Of a DNA stretch of 64,000 nucleotides, positions 34,422 through 43,216 are shown piece after piece. The stretch is from JABWCQ01 sp964587105 (GTDB taxonomy: Bacteria > Electryoneota > RPQS01), in the NCBI GenBank assembly GCA_964587105.1, contig CAZPKG010000015.1:23891-87890 (forward strand). The letters run 5' to 3'. Each line of letters opens with the position of its first letter. The stretch's first letter is position 1. The notes below the pieces were generated by a model. The model ran no database searches. It worked only from the letters and a program-made list of their open reading frames with translations, and was not told the origin of the DNA. Both the position numbers and the translations under genes were made by a program.

Positions 34422-35188
34422 AAGTGCTGTTTTTCTTGCTGATGATCTCCGTAGCCTTCGCCGAACTTCCTTCGCGCGAAGTGACCAAAGGCAACAAAGC
34501 GGCGCAATCCGGTCAAACGGATCAGGCGCAGTACCACTACGTTAAGGCGCTCGAAAACCACGCTGACACCTCTACGGTGATGTACAACCTCGGCAATGCA
34601 ATGTATGATGCCGGCGAGTTTGAGCGAGCCATGAAAATCTATTCCAGCGCGATTGATTCCACGCGGACGCCGGAGCAGCTTGAGCGCGCCTACTATAACA
34701 TGGGAAACGCGAGTTTTCAGGCGCAAAAATTTGATCAAGCAATCGCATCTTATATCGAAGCTTTGCGTCACGACCCAAATGATGAAGACGCCAAACAGAA
34801 TCTTGAACTCGCGTTGCGCATGAAGAAGAAATCCGAAGAACAGCAGCAGCAACAACAGCAAAATCAAGATCAAGATAAGCAGGATCAACAGGATAAGCAG
34901 GATCAGCAACAGCAGGACCAACAGAACAAGGATCAGCAGCAGCAAGATTCTCAACAACAAAATGAGCAAGAGAAGCAGCAGCAGGATCAGCAACAACAAC
35001 AACAAAATCAGCAACAGCAAGGTGACTCAAGTCAGTCGCAGCAAGGCCAACAGCAACAGCCCCAGCAAATGAGCAAGGAAGAAGCTGAGCAACTGTTGAA
35101 CGCGCTATTGCAAGACGAGCAGAATACGCTCGAGCAGGTTCGCAAAGTCAAGGTTGCGCAGCGAAAGAAACGGGCTAAGGATTGGTAA
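34418..35188 (+). CDS. batC: BatC-like TPR protein with long glutamine-rich tail
   Basis: 256 residues from ATG 34418; earlier in-frame starts lie inside batB. Signal peptide VLFFLLMISVAFA/EL. Three TPR units follow (residues about 20-130: TKGNKAAQSGQTDQAQYHYVKAL, STVMYNLGNAMYDAGEFERAMKIY, ERAYYNMGNASFQAQKFDQAIASY). Residues about 141-215 are almost only Gln with Asp, Lys, Asn and Ser. It ends with a short basic helix (EQVRKVKVAQRKKRAKDW) preceded by KEEAEQLLNALLQDEQ, a conserved BatC ending. The tail is probably a disordered spacer in the periplasm. Confidence 0.88.
   Translation: MKVLFFLLMISVAFAELPSREVTKGNKAAQSGQTDQAQYHYVKALENHADTSTVMYNLGNAMYDAGEFERAMKIYSSAIDSTRTPEQLERAYYNMGNASFQAQKFDQAIASYIEALRHDPNDEDAKQNLELALRMKKKSEEQQQQQQQNQDQDKQDQQDKQDQQQQDQQNKDQQQQDSQQQNEQEKQQQDQQQQQQNQQQQGDSSQSQQGQQQQPQQMSKEEAEQLLNALLQDEQNTLEQVRKVKVAQRKKRAKDW
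34838..35065 (+). repeat. CAG/CAA-rich low-complexity tract in batC
   Basis: About 225 bases of CAG, CAA, GAT and AAG triplets encoding the Gln-rich tail. Codons are mixed, not a pure CAG run, which slows slippage. It also creates long false leucine/isoleucine-rich frames on the minus strand. Confidence 0.9.
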
Positions 35189-36957
35189 TGGCACGGCTGC
35201 TTTTCTCTTTGCTGATGGCAGTTTGTGCCGCCAATGCGCAGGTGCAATTCACGGCAACCGCCAGTAGGACATCTGTGCAGGTCGGCGAAAATATTGAAGT
35301 CACATTCACGTTTTCCGGCGTTTCGACCGGTGTGCCGACTCCGCAGCCGACCGATTTCTCAAATCTTGATCTCGTCGGTGGGCCCTCTACGTCAACACAA
35401 ACGAGCATCGTGAATGGACAGGTGTCGTCGCAAAAAAGCTTTACTTACTATTTCCGAGCGAAGGCACCCGGCCAAGCTACAATCGGCCCCGTGCAAGCGA
35501 GCATTCGCGGCCGGAATTACACGACTTCTCCCATTCAAATTGCCGTCGCCGCAGCAGGGGAGAAGGCCCGCGCAGGGCAGCGTGACGAGGTGTTCATTCA
35601 AGTTATTCCCGACAAACGTGAAGCGTATGTCGGGGAACAGATTGTTCTGACTTACAAATTGTTCTTCTCAACTTCGGTATATTCTCCCGAGTTCAAAGAG
35701 ATGCCGAAGTCGCCGGGATTCTGGACGGAAGAATTTGAAATGCCGTCGCAGCTCGTTCCGCGTGATGAAGTTGTCGATGGCCAGAGTTACAAATCGGTTG
35801 TCGTCCGCAAAGTCGCATTGTTTGCAACTACCGCCGGTGATTTGACGGTTGAGCCGCTGACTGCGGTTGTGCAAGTAGAGCGCCGACAATCTTCGCGTGG
35901 TCGGGCCAACGATCCGTTCAATGATCCGTTCTTCAATTTTGGCCGTCGTCGTGAGGCCGTTGAAGTGTCCTGCCGAACGCTGAATTTGACGATTAAACCC
36001 CTGCCCGAGTCGTCGAAACCAGTCGGCGATATTGCCGTCGGGAAATTTTCGCTTTCGTCGAGACTTGACAAATCAGAGTGCGAGACGAACGACGCGGTTA
36101 CATTGACTATTCTTGTGCGCGGTACGGGAAACATAAAGACAATTCCACGACCGCAGGTTACCATTCCACCGGACTTTGAGGCGTTTGATCCAAAGACATC
36201 AGATCAGATAAAGCGCGGTCCCGATCGCATTAATGGCTCTAAAACTTTTGAGTATGTTCTGATCCCACGTGCCTCCGGCGCGCAGGTGATTCCTGAAATC
36301 ACACTTCCGTATTTCGATCCTGACGCCAATAGCTATGACGTTGCCCGCACTGCCCCATTGACTCTTAACGTTGCGCGTGGGATTGGTCGTGCAAGTGAAG
36401 GATCAATGCCGGTTGCCAGTAAGCGCGAAGTTCAAACGATTGGTCAGGATATATCGTATGTCAAGAATTCAATCGGCGATCTGACCTCCTCTGCTGACTT
36501 ACCGCACCAGTCTATGTCATTTTGGATGGGACTCGGTGCACCGTGGATCGTCTTAGCCGGTGTAATGTTCGCTGTCAGGCGGCAGGTGCGCGCAGGTCAA
36601 ACTTTGTCCGCGCGCCGTCGCCGTGTACTGAAACATGCTCGTACAGAATTACTGGCTGCCGAGAAAGCTAATTCGGACAACAAGGTGGAAATGGTTACAC
36701 GTTCACTCAGTATTGTTGTGCAGATGATCGCGGTCGAGTGGACTGGAAACCGTACGCCAACGGCCACGTTGCAGGAATGGGAGGCCGAATGGCGAGAGCA
36801 GGGATATTCTGCTGAACATTGGGATATTCTGTCAAATGCCAATCAGCTTAGTGAACGCAGTCGTTTTGCGGGTAGTTCGCTTTCGCAATCTGAAATTACA
36901 CAGACGATCGCGAATGTCCGCCGCGTGTTGAGTGAGCTTGAAGGTGAGGCTAAGTGA
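35188..36957 (+). CDS. batD: BatD-like membrane protein
   Basis: 589 residues from ATG 35188 (TAATG with batC). Signal peptide RLLFSLLMAVCAANA/QV. A run of Ig-like beta domains follows: QFTATASRTSVQVGENIEVTFTFSG, then EVFIQVIPDKREAYVGEQIVLTYKLFF and KCETNDAVTLTILVRGTGNI-type repeats (written KSECETNDAVTLTILVRGTGNI here). One transmembrane helix lies at about residues 447-465 (MGLGAPWIVLAGVMFAV), then a cytosolic helical domain with ATLQEWEAEWREQGYS. This is the usual BatD plan. It probably anchors the periplasmic side of the Bat complex. Confidence 0.9.
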   Translation: MARLLFSLLMAVCAANAQVQFTATASRTSVQVGENIEVTFTFSGVSTGVPTPQPTDFSNLDLVGGPSTSTQTSIVNGQVSSQKSFTYYFRAKAPGQATIGPVQASIRGRNYTTSPIQIAVAAAGEKARAGQRDEVFIQVIPDKREAYVGEQIVLTYKLFFSTSVYSPEFKEMPKSPGFWTEEFEMPSQLVPRDEVVDGQSYKSVVVRKVALFATTAGDLTVEPLTAVVQVERRQSSRGRANDPFNDPFFNFGRRREAVEVSCRTLNLTIKPLPESSKPVGDIAVGKFSLSSRLDKSECETNDAVTLTILVRGTGNIKTIPRPQVTIPPDFEAFDPKTSDQIKRGPDRINGSKTFEYVLIPRASGAQVIPEITLPYFDPDANSYDVARTAPLTLNVARGIGRASEGSMPVASKREVQTIGQDISYVKNSIGDLTSSADLPHQSMSFWMGLGAPWIVLAGVMFAVRRQVRAGQTLSARRRRVLKHARTELLAAEKANSDNKVEMVTRSLSIVVQMIAVEWTGNRTPTATLQEWEAEWREQGYSAEHWDILSNANQLSERSRFAGSSLSQSEITQTIANVRRVLSELEGEAK

Positions 36958-37688
36958 TGCGCGAGCTCATTCTGCTTCTGTTATTCTCGTTGCCGACCTT
37001 CGCAAACACCGCGTTCGACGCCGGGCTGCAAGCCTACAATCAGGAGAAGTGGTCGGATGCGATTGCGCAATGGGAGAGCATCACTGTCGGGGGCCAAACA
37101 AGCCCTGAACTTGAGTACAATTTAGGCAATGCTTATTTCCGTCAAGGAGTGATTGAGCGTTCGATCCTGCACTACGAACGCGCCCTCAAGCTGAATCCCA
37201 ATGATGACGATGCGCGCAAAAACCTCGCCTTAGCCAATCGCGGCATCGTCGACCAGATTGCGCACGCGCCAACACTTGGCATCTGGAAGTACACTGACAA
37301 CCTGCGCGATTCATTTTCTGTTTCGACGCTAAAAATGCTCTTGTTTTTGTTCAATGCTCTGCTTGCTATAGCCGTCGGCGCAATGTTCTACACTAACGGA
37401 TTTCTGCGCGACGCCGCACGGAGAGGCGTAATCCTGTTTGGTTGCCTTGCCGGACTTATGTTGTTCTTATATGGTTGGCGCAGCAGTGCGCTGGCCGAAT
37501 CGTCCGCTGTCGTGATGGCCGAAAAGACAGACGTCTTTTCCAGCCCGACTGACAACTCTACGCAACTCTTCTCGCTTCATTCCGGCACTAAGGTTCATGT
37601 TGGTGAATCACTTTCAGAGTGGACGGAAATACAACTTTCTGACGGCCGCAAAGGCTGGATACCTCGTGCCGATATCGAGAACATATAG
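36957..37688 (+). CDS. batE: BatE-like TPR and SH3-domain membrane protein
   Basis: 243 residues. ATG 36957 shares its A with the batD TGA; a GTG one codon earlier is also possible. Signal peptide LILLLLFSLPTFA/NTAF, two TPRs (AYNQEKWSDAIAQWESI; EYNLGNAYFRQGVIERSILHYERAL), two transmembrane helices (LLFLFNALLAIAVGAMFY; GVILFGCLAGLMLFLYGW), and a C-terminal bacterial SH3 domain (VVMAEKTDVFSSPTDNSTQLFSLHSGTKVHV, WTEIQLSDGRKGWIPRADI). SH3b domains often bind cell-wall peptides. Confidence 0.9.
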   Translation: MRELILLLLFSLPTFANTAFDAGLQAYNQEKWSDAIAQWESITVGGQTSPELEYNLGNAYFRQGVIERSILHYERALKLNPNDDDARKNLALANRGIVDQIAHAPTLGIWKYTDNLRDSFSVSTLKMLLFLFNALLAIAVGAMFYTNGFLRDAARRGVILFGCLAGLMLFLYGWRSSALAESSAVVMAEKTDVFSSPTDNSTQLFSLHSGTKVHVGESLSEWTEIQLSDGRKGWIPRADIENI

Positions 37689-38289
37689 CGTTGTTTCTGC
37701 TCTCGTTTGCTGTTTGATTTGCCTTTGGTCAACGAGTGGTTGCGCCGCGTCCAATCGGGGTGCTGCTCAAAATACGCTCACTTTCGATTCTACTGTAAGT
37801 GTGCAAATGCCTGTTGACCCGTGGTCGCTCGGACCCGATGTTTTCGCACTTGCATCACAATCAAGCGAGTCTCATGGAGACACTGTAAGTCAAGAGCCGG
37901 TGCCGACCCCAAATTTCTCAGAGCCAACGGTTGCCATTGATTCTCCTTTGCCTTCGCGCAAGATAGTGGTACCGGTAGCTTCTTCATCTGAACCCTCTCT
38001 TCCAACAGTAACCCCGCTCGCAGAACCGCTCTCCTCATTTATTTCATCTTCTGATACGTTCTATACTGTTCAACTCGGCACTTTTCTTGATCGCAACAAA
38101 GCTCAAGAGTTTTACGACAAGGCGTCGTCAGTGCTCGGCATGACGGGTTCAATTCAGGGCGATTGGCCGTTCTTTCGCTTACGATTTGGCGAGTTCCCTG
38201 CCCGTGTTTCTGCCGACTCCCTTCACCGTGTGGCTATGTCGCGCGGATTCTACGATGCCCGAGTCTTGAGGATCACCCCCCCACAATAA
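37666..38289 (+). CDS. SPOR-domain lipoprotein
   Basis: About 207 residues. From GTG 37666 it reads VPISRTYSVVSALVCCLICLWSTSGC, a lipoprotein leader with the +1 Cys in TSGC. This start overlaps batE by 23 bases; the frame is open further upstream, so the exact start is unsure. A Pro/Ser-rich linker of about 100 residues follows. The C-terminal SPOR domain (FYTVQLGTFLDRNKAQEFYDKASSVLG, then FFRLRFGEFPARVSADSL) binds denuded glycan strands at division sites in other bacteria. It closes the Bat operon; whether it belongs functionally is unknown. Confidence 0.82.
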   Translation: MPISRTYSVVSALVCCLICLWSTSGCAASNRGAAQNTLTFDSTVSVQMPVDPWSLGPDVFALASQSSESHGDTVSQEPVPTPNFSEPTVAIDSPLPSRKIVVPVASSSEPSLPTVTPLAEPLSSFISSSDTFYTVQLGTFLDRNKAQEFYDKASSVLGMTGSIQGDWPFFRLRFGEFPARVSADSLHRVAMSRGFYDARVLRITPPQ

Positions 38290-38312
38290 GATTTTCAGTG
38301 ATTCCCACCAGC

Positions 38313-38341
38313 TTGACATTCCCTCGGATATTCCTTATTTT
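38313..38341 (+). promoter_or_regulatory. Promoter of the GT2/DUF2723 unit
   Basis: TTGACA (38313-38318), 17 bases, TATTTT (38336-38341). Start near 38348, about 21 bases before ATG 38369. Confidence 0.65.
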
Positions 38342-38368
38342 TTTACATTTCCCGCCTAACGGGGGCAG

Positions 38369-39412
38369 ATGACCCCACGCCCGCTGGTATCCATCATCAT
38401 CCTGAATTATAACGGGTTAAACTTCTTGCCTAAGTGCTTAGAAAGCTTGGGCAAAACCGAGTATCACCCGTTTGAAATCGTTGTTGCGGACAACGGCTCG
38501 AATGATGGCAGCTTGGACTACCTCCGCAAGAACTTCCCTGACGTCAGAATCATCGAGTTCGGGGCCAATTGGGGCTACAGCGGGGCCTATAACCGGGCAA
38601 TCCCCCTCGTTAAAGGTAAGTACTGTGTTCTCCTGAACTTCGATGTCGAGGTGGAGCCAAACTGGCTCACTCGTTCCATCGAACTGATGGAAGATGACCC
38701 GCGGATCGCCGCCGCCCAGCCAAAACTCAAGCAATATCAGGATCATTCCCGATTTGAGTACTCTGGTGGATCCGGCGGATTCTTGGATGCTTACGGTTTT
38801 CCATTCGTACGCGGTCGAATCTTCGACGCAACCGAGCTGGACTCTGGTCAATACGAGAATTCCTGCGAGATCTTCTGGGCTACGGGGGCCGCGCTTGTCG
38901 TCAGACGGGACACATTTCTTAATGCTGGAGGCTTGGACGAAGATTTTTTCATGCATATGGAAGAACTCGACCTGTGCTGGAGGCTCTGGTTGACCGGGCA
39001 CCGCATTGTTGTTGCCCCTCCTGGTGTCGTCTATCATTGGGCTGGCGCAGCACTGTCAGCCGATCGCATCCGCAAGATGTACCTGAATCACCGGAACAGC
39101 CTTGCGATGATGATCAAGAACTATGGCTGGCCGAATCTCTTTGCTCGACTTCCGGTTCGCATATTGTTAGATTGGGTCGCTTTGGCGGTTTCCCCGCTCA
39201 AGAAAGAGCCAAAACGTTCGGCGGCGATTGTCTGGGCGCACTTTTACGTCCTCTTTAATCTGCCAAATTTGCTCTCGAAGCGACGCAAAGTCCAAGCGAT
39301 GCGTGTGGTCAAAGACTCCGATCTTGATCATGTTATTCTACCCTTGAGTATTGTGCATCGTTATTATCTGAAGAAACAAACGACATTTAGTCAATTAGAA
39401 ACGCGCCTGTGA
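38369..39412 (+). CDS. Family 2 glycosyltransferase
   Basis: 347 residues. Nucleotide-binding start VSIIILNYNGLNFLPKCLESL, VVADNGSNDGSLDYL, and the metal-binding region CVLLNFDVEVEPNWL (the usual LLNPD is LLNFD here). The acceptor region has IFWATGAALVVRRDTFLNAGGLDEDFFMHMEELDLCWRLWLTGH. The C-terminal 100 residues are basic with an amphipathic helix, suggesting peripheral membrane binding. Rhamnosyl- or similar transfer in surface glycan assembly is likely, but the sugar is not identifiable. It overlaps the DUF2723 gene by 4 bases. Confidence 0.88.
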   Translation: MTPRPLVSIIILNYNGLNFLPKCLESLGKTEYHPFEIVVADNGSNDGSLDYLRKNFPDVRIIEFGANWGYSGAYNRAIPLVKGKYCVLLNFDVEVEPNWLTRSIELMEDDPRIAAAQPKLKQYQDHSRFEYSGGSGGFLDAYGFPFVRGRIFDATELDSGQYENSCEIFWATGAALVVRRDTFLNAGGLDEDFFMHMEELDLCWRLWLTGHRIVVAPPGVVYHWAGAALSADRIRKMYLNHRNSLAMMIKNYGWPNLFARLPVRILLDWVALAVSPLKKEPKRSAAIVWAHFYVLFNLPNLLSKRRKVQAMRVVKDSDLDHVILPLSIVHRYYLKKQTTFSQLETRL

Positions 39413-42336
39413 GATTTGACACCAAGTGGTGGTTTGCCGCCGCTGTATTCGCGATGTCGCTCGTGGTCTATTCCCTGACCATGGCCGATACTGTTTCGTT
39501 TTGGGACTGCGGTGAATTTGCGGCTTGCTCGTACACGTTGTCCGTACCCCATCCGCCCGGTTCGCCATTGTTCCTGCTCGTGGGCCGCATCTTCTCGATG
39601 TTTCCCGTTTCGTCGGATATCGCTGTCCGCGTAACGTGGATGTCGGTTCTCTCGAGCGCATTTGCAATTCTGTTGGCTTTTCTGATCATCGTCCGCATGA
39701 TCCGCCTGTTCCGCGGACGTGAAGAGACCGAAGTCGAGAAGTTGATGGTCTATGGCGCGGCCATGATCGGCTCGCTGTCGTTGGCCTTCTCATATTCGAT
39801 GTGGTTCAACGCCGTCGAGTCGGAAGTGTATGCCATGAGTCAATTCCTTACTCACCTTGTGGTCTGGTTGATACTTGTTTGGCATGAGAAAGCTGATGAA
39901 CCCGGCAACGAGCGCTGGCTGTTGCTCATCGCTTATGTCATCGGTTTGGCCACCGGCGTTCACTTGCTGATGATTCTGGCGATTCCCGCGTTGGCGTTAG
40001 TCATGTACTTCCGCCGTAGGAATTTTGAAATGAAGAGCTTCGTCGGCATGGCGATGGCAACCGGCGTTGTGTTCATCATGGTCTATCCCGGCGTCGTAAA
40101 GTGGTTGCCCGCGTTGGCCAGCAAGTTTGACAGCCTATATGCGCCGTTCCTTGTGGTTGGCGTGTTGGGTGGTATCTTTTGGTGGGCGGTTAAGCAGCGC
40201 CACGGAATTATCGGCACGGCTATGGCCGGATTGCTCTTCGTCATCATCGGATATTCAACTTATACGATGATCTACATTCGTTCCGGGCTTAATCCGCCGA
40301 TTGATGAGAACGACCCCGAGACTCCCCACGCGTTCCTAAGTTATCTGAACCGTGAACAGTACGGCGATCGCGCCATGTTCCCTCGTATGTGGAAAGGTAA
40401 TCCTGCCTACTCGAGCGAGTGGGATTACTTCATGGAGTACCAGGTCAACAAGATGTTCAACCGCTACTTGTTGTGGCAGTTTGTTGGCCGTGAAGGTGCG
40501 CCCGATCAAGAGTATCAAGATGCAGGCGTTCAACCGAACTATTCAATAATCGGGTTGCTTGCTGGAAACCCATCGGGTATCATCCGATGGCTGGCAATCT
40601 TGACTTGCGCGCCGTTGCTCTTAGGCTTCTGGGGATTTTTTCACCAGTACACTCGCGATCGAAACGGCTGGCTGGTTGTAGCTTCAATTTTTGTCATGAC
40701 CGGTATCGCGATCATCATCTATCTCAATCAAGATGATCCGCAGCCCCGTGAACGTGACTACTCGTATGTAGGTGCGTTCTTTGCCTATGCCCTCTGGATC
40801 GGTTTCGGCTCCTATGCAGCGCTCGAGTGGGTCGGAAAGAAGATGAAGGACTCGAAGCAGGCCGTGATGGGCGCTTTGATTGCACTTCTCATTCTCAGCC
40901 CCGGCATAATGCTGGCCCGCAATTACTCGATGAATGACCGTTCCGGCAACAAAGTTGCCTGGGATTATAGCTACAATACATTGATGTCATGTGCGCCACG
41001 CGGAATTCTGTTCACAAACGGCGACAATGATACCTTCCCGCTCTGGTACTTGCAAGAAGTTGAAGGCGTGCGTAAAGACGTTCGTCTCGTCAACTTGAGC
41101 TTGCTTAATACGGGCTGGTACATCAAACAATTGCGCGACCGCGATCCCAAGGTTCCAGTTTCGTTTAATGATGCTTACATTGACCGCTACATTGACGGGC
41201 AGGATGCGCAAGCACTTCTATCGCGCTATTGGCCTGCCGAAAAGCACAAAATTGAGCTGAATACGCCCGACGGCAAGATGTCGTGGGACGTGCCCGGCGC
41301 GATGTATATCGCCTATAAGCAGGGAGAATCGCGCGAACCGAATTTCTTGCGTGTGCAGGATCAGATGATTTTGGACATCATGCGCACGAACTACGACCCG
41401 ACCAAAACTCCGAATCCTGTTCCGATCTACTTCGCCGTCACTGTCGCTAACTCGAACATGGTGGGCTTACGTGACTTCTTGACGATGGAGGGCCTCGTCT
41501 TCCGCGTCACGCCGAGCGGTTCCAAAGGGATTGATGCCGACCGCCTAAAAGAGAACGTTCTCGTAACTTTCAAAGATCACTTCCGTGGTATTGCCGATCC
41601 GGGCGTCCACTACGATGACAACGTTTCAAAGCTCTTGCAGAACTACCGCTCAGGGTTCTTGCAGTTGGCCTATTACTATCGCTCAAAACCTGATCCGGCC
41701 GGTTTCCAGCCGCGTCAATATAGCTCACTGTCCGAGCAGATCGCCAATTTCGAATCGCTCTCCAACCGTGATAAAGCCCTCGCGTTGATGCGCCGTATGG
41801 ACGAATTGATGCCTGAGACCGTGCGACCGATTTCAAATGTTGAATTGTCTCTGCAAATCGGCCGTATGTTCAGCGAACTTGGTGATACGGATGAAATGCG
41901 ACGACGTTTGGACTGGGCTGAGCAACGCGAAGATTTATCCTTTGAAGCGCGAATGCGCATAGCCGGTTCCTATGCCGGTCAAATCAAAGACAAGACTCGC
42001 GCCGGTGAAATTGCGCGTGCGGCGTTGGGCGAGAACCCCACCGTCGAACAACTTTATTCTGCCGGTTCAACCATGTACGGCTCGGACGCTTACGACATGG
42101 CCGCTGAGTTCTTTGAACGTGTGATGGCAGCGGATCCCCGCAACGGTCAAGCCGTTGGCGGTCTCCTGCAATCTTACGAACGGCTTGGCCAAACGGAAAA
42201 GGCGATTACATTGCTCGAAAATTGGCTTGTAACCACACCGAACGACGCCAACGCGCGTCGTAGATTGGAAGATTTGCGCAGCCGTAGTGCTGTTCGCGAT
42301 ACGGGCGCCGCAAATCCCGCGACCTCAAATAATTAA
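39409..42336 (+). CDS. DUF2723 membrane glycosyltransferase with C-terminal TPRs
   Basis: 975 residues from GTG 39409. About 11-12 transmembrane helices in the first 510 residues. The catalytic-loop signature is DTVSFWDCGEFAACSYTLSVPHPPGSPLFLLVGR (Asp, Asp and Glu facing the periplasm), as in the DUF2723 / protein O-mannosyltransferase-like GT-C superfamily. Then come a large periplasmic region (FTNGDNDTFPLWYLQEVEGVRKDVRLVNLSLLNT) and TPR-like helices in the last 200 residues (LYSAGSTMYGSDAYDMAAEFFERVM). Such proteins are thought to transfer a sugar from a lipid-linked donor to protein, and in this DNA it follows a GT2 gene. Donor and target unproven. Confidence 0.88.
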   Translation: MRFDTKWWFAAAVFAMSLVVYSLTMADTVSFWDCGEFAACSYTLSVPHPPGSPLFLLVGRIFSMFPVSSDIAVRVTWMSVLSSAFAILLAFLIIVRMIRLFRGREETEVEKLMVYGAAMIGSLSLAFSYSMWFNAVESEVYAMSQFLTHLVVWLILVWHEKADEPGNERWLLLIAYVIGLATGVHLLMILAIPALALVMYFRRRNFEMKSFVGMAMATGVVFIMVYPGVVKWLPALASKFDSLYAPFLVVGVLGGIFWWAVKQRHGIIGTAMAGLLFVIIGYSTYTMIYIRSGLNPPIDENDPETPHAFLSYLNREQYGDRAMFPRMWKGNPAYSSEWDYFMEYQVNKMFNRYLLWQFVGREGAPDQEYQDAGVQPNYSIIGLLAGNPSGIIRWLAILTCAPLLLGFWGFFHQYTRDRNGWLVVASIFVMTGIAIIIYLNQDDPQPRERDYSYVGAFFAYALWIGFGSYAALEWVGKKMKDSKQAVMGALIALLILSPGIMLARNYSMNDRSGNKVAWDYSYNTLMSCAPRGILFTNGDNDTFPLWYLQEVEGVRKDVRLVNLSLLNTGWYIKQLRDRDPKVPVSFNDAYIDRYIDGQDAQALLSRYWPAEKHKIELNTPDGKMSWDVPGAMYIAYKQGESREPNFLRVQDQMILDIMRTNYDPTKTPNPVPIYFAVTVANSNMVGLRDFLTMEGLVFRVTPSGSKGIDADRLKENVLVTFKDHFRGIADPGVHYDDNVSKLLQNYRSGFLQLAYYYRSKPDPAGFQPRQYSSLSEQIANFESLSNRDKALALMRRMDELMPETVRPISNVELSLQIGRMFSELGDTDEMRRRLDWAEQREDLSFEARMRIAGSYAGQIKDKTRAGEIARAALGENPTVEQLYSAGSTMYGSDAYDMAAEFFERVMAADPRNGQAVGGLLQSYERLGQTEKAITLLENWLVTTPNDANARRRLEDLRSRSAVRDTGAANPATSNN

Positions 42337-42340
42337 TATC

Positions 42341-42366
42341 CTTTAGCAACCTTTAGCAACCTTTGG
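42341..42366 (+). repeat. Short tandem repeat before the barrel gene
   Basis: CTTTAGCAAC occurs twice in a row (42341-42350, 42351-42360), with a partial third copy CTTTGG. It sits in the 46-base gap ahead of an outer-membrane protein gene, just before its Shine-Dalgarno GGAGGCAGAG. Role unknown. Confidence 0.6.
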
Positions 42367-42382
42367 AATCCGGAGGCAGAGA

Positions 42383-43126
42383 ATGAACCGACTATTGGGA
42401 CTCTTGTGCATTGCAACACTGCTGACACTGTCGGTCTCGACATCAAGCTTCGCTTATGAAGGCCCGCGTAAGTACGGCGTTCAGTTGGGCGGCGGCTTTG
42501 GAATCTATGATATGGGGGACGTTTCCCTCGGCACTGACTATTTGCTCGGACTTCGTCCCGGCAATACCGCAACAACGGCCGATGGCGGACCAATGGGCAA
42601 TATTGCCGTTATCTATCGCTCTGCGCGTCATCAAATGTGGGAAGTTGGTTTCAACCCCCTCTTTGATGTTGAAAACCTCGTTGAAAATGCCGCTGGAGAT
42701 TCGAGCGGACAACTGGTCATGCATGCTAACGAGTTCTATGCGAAGGCCATGATTGTTACCTATCCGTCCGAACGATTGAATCTGAACTTCGGTGTGGGCG
42801 TGGCCTATTACAACGCCGAGCTTCAAGTTCAAGATGATTTTACCCGCCGTTTCTACTACGATGCGGTTGGTCGCGCCTTTGGATTGATTGGTTCACTGGG
42901 CCTTGAACTCGGCTTGTCCGAGCGAATGGGTCTGTACCTCGGCGGCGGTGGTCGTTTGGTGAATGCCAACAATTTCTCCTACGAATCCTCGCCCGGTATT
43001 CGCTCTGGTGTTACCGTGCTCGGTGGCAGCCGACCCATGGAAGTTAACCTTACCGGTGGCTATGGCCAAGTAGGACTGCGCTTGTATTTTGACAAAGTGA
43101 CGAAGCCGATTGACTTCTCCCGCTAA
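42383..43126 (+). CDS. Outer-membrane beta-barrel protein (OmpW/OmpA-barrel-like)
   Basis: 247 residues. Signal peptide LLGLLCIATLLTLSVSTSSFA/YEG. The mature part alternates strands separated by Gly turns (YGVQLGGGFGIYDMGD, NLNFGVGVAYYNAELQVQDDF, GLIGSLGLELGLSERMGLYLGGGGR, VNLTGGYGQVGLRLYFDK), consistent with an eight-stranded barrel, and lacks an extra periplasmic domain. A Shine-Dalgarno GGAGG lies about 9 bases upstream. Ends in a terminator. Function unknown. Confidence 0.7.
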   Translation: MNRLLGLLCIATLLTLSVSTSSFAYEGPRKYGVQLGGGFGIYDMGDVSLGTDYLLGLRPGNTATTADGGPMGNIAVIYRSARHQMWEVGFNPLFDVENLVENAAGDSSGQLVMHANEFYAKAMIVTYPSERLNLNFGVGVAYYNAELQVQDDFTRRFYYDAVGRAFGLIGSLGLELGLSERMGLYLGGGGRLVNANNFSYESSPGIRSGVTVLGGSRPMEVNLTGGYGQVGLRLYFDKVTKPIDFSR

Positions 43127-43153
43127 CTCGATTTGCATTTCTCAAAGAAAACT

Positions 43154-43187
43154 GACCATCCTGGCCATTCGGCAGGGTGGTCTTTTT
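43154..43187 (+). terminator. Terminator after the barrel gene
   Basis: GACCATCCTG (43154-43163) pairs with CAGGGTGGTC (43173-43182), one G-T pair, followed by TTTTT. It separates this gene from purE. Confidence 0.88.
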
Positions 43188-43216
43188 CCTAATTAGACAC
43201 GGAGTTCGCCTCGACA

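Noticed and set aside
34388..35020. Minus-strand frame of 210 codons, nearly all Leu and Ile
   Set aside because: It is the reverse complement of the CAG/CAA tract of batC; the plus-strand protein has signal peptide, TPRs and the conserved BatC ending.
34838..35065. Possible CRISPR or tandem-repeat array
   Set aside because: Repeats are only Gln-type triplets in frame with batC, with no spacer structure.
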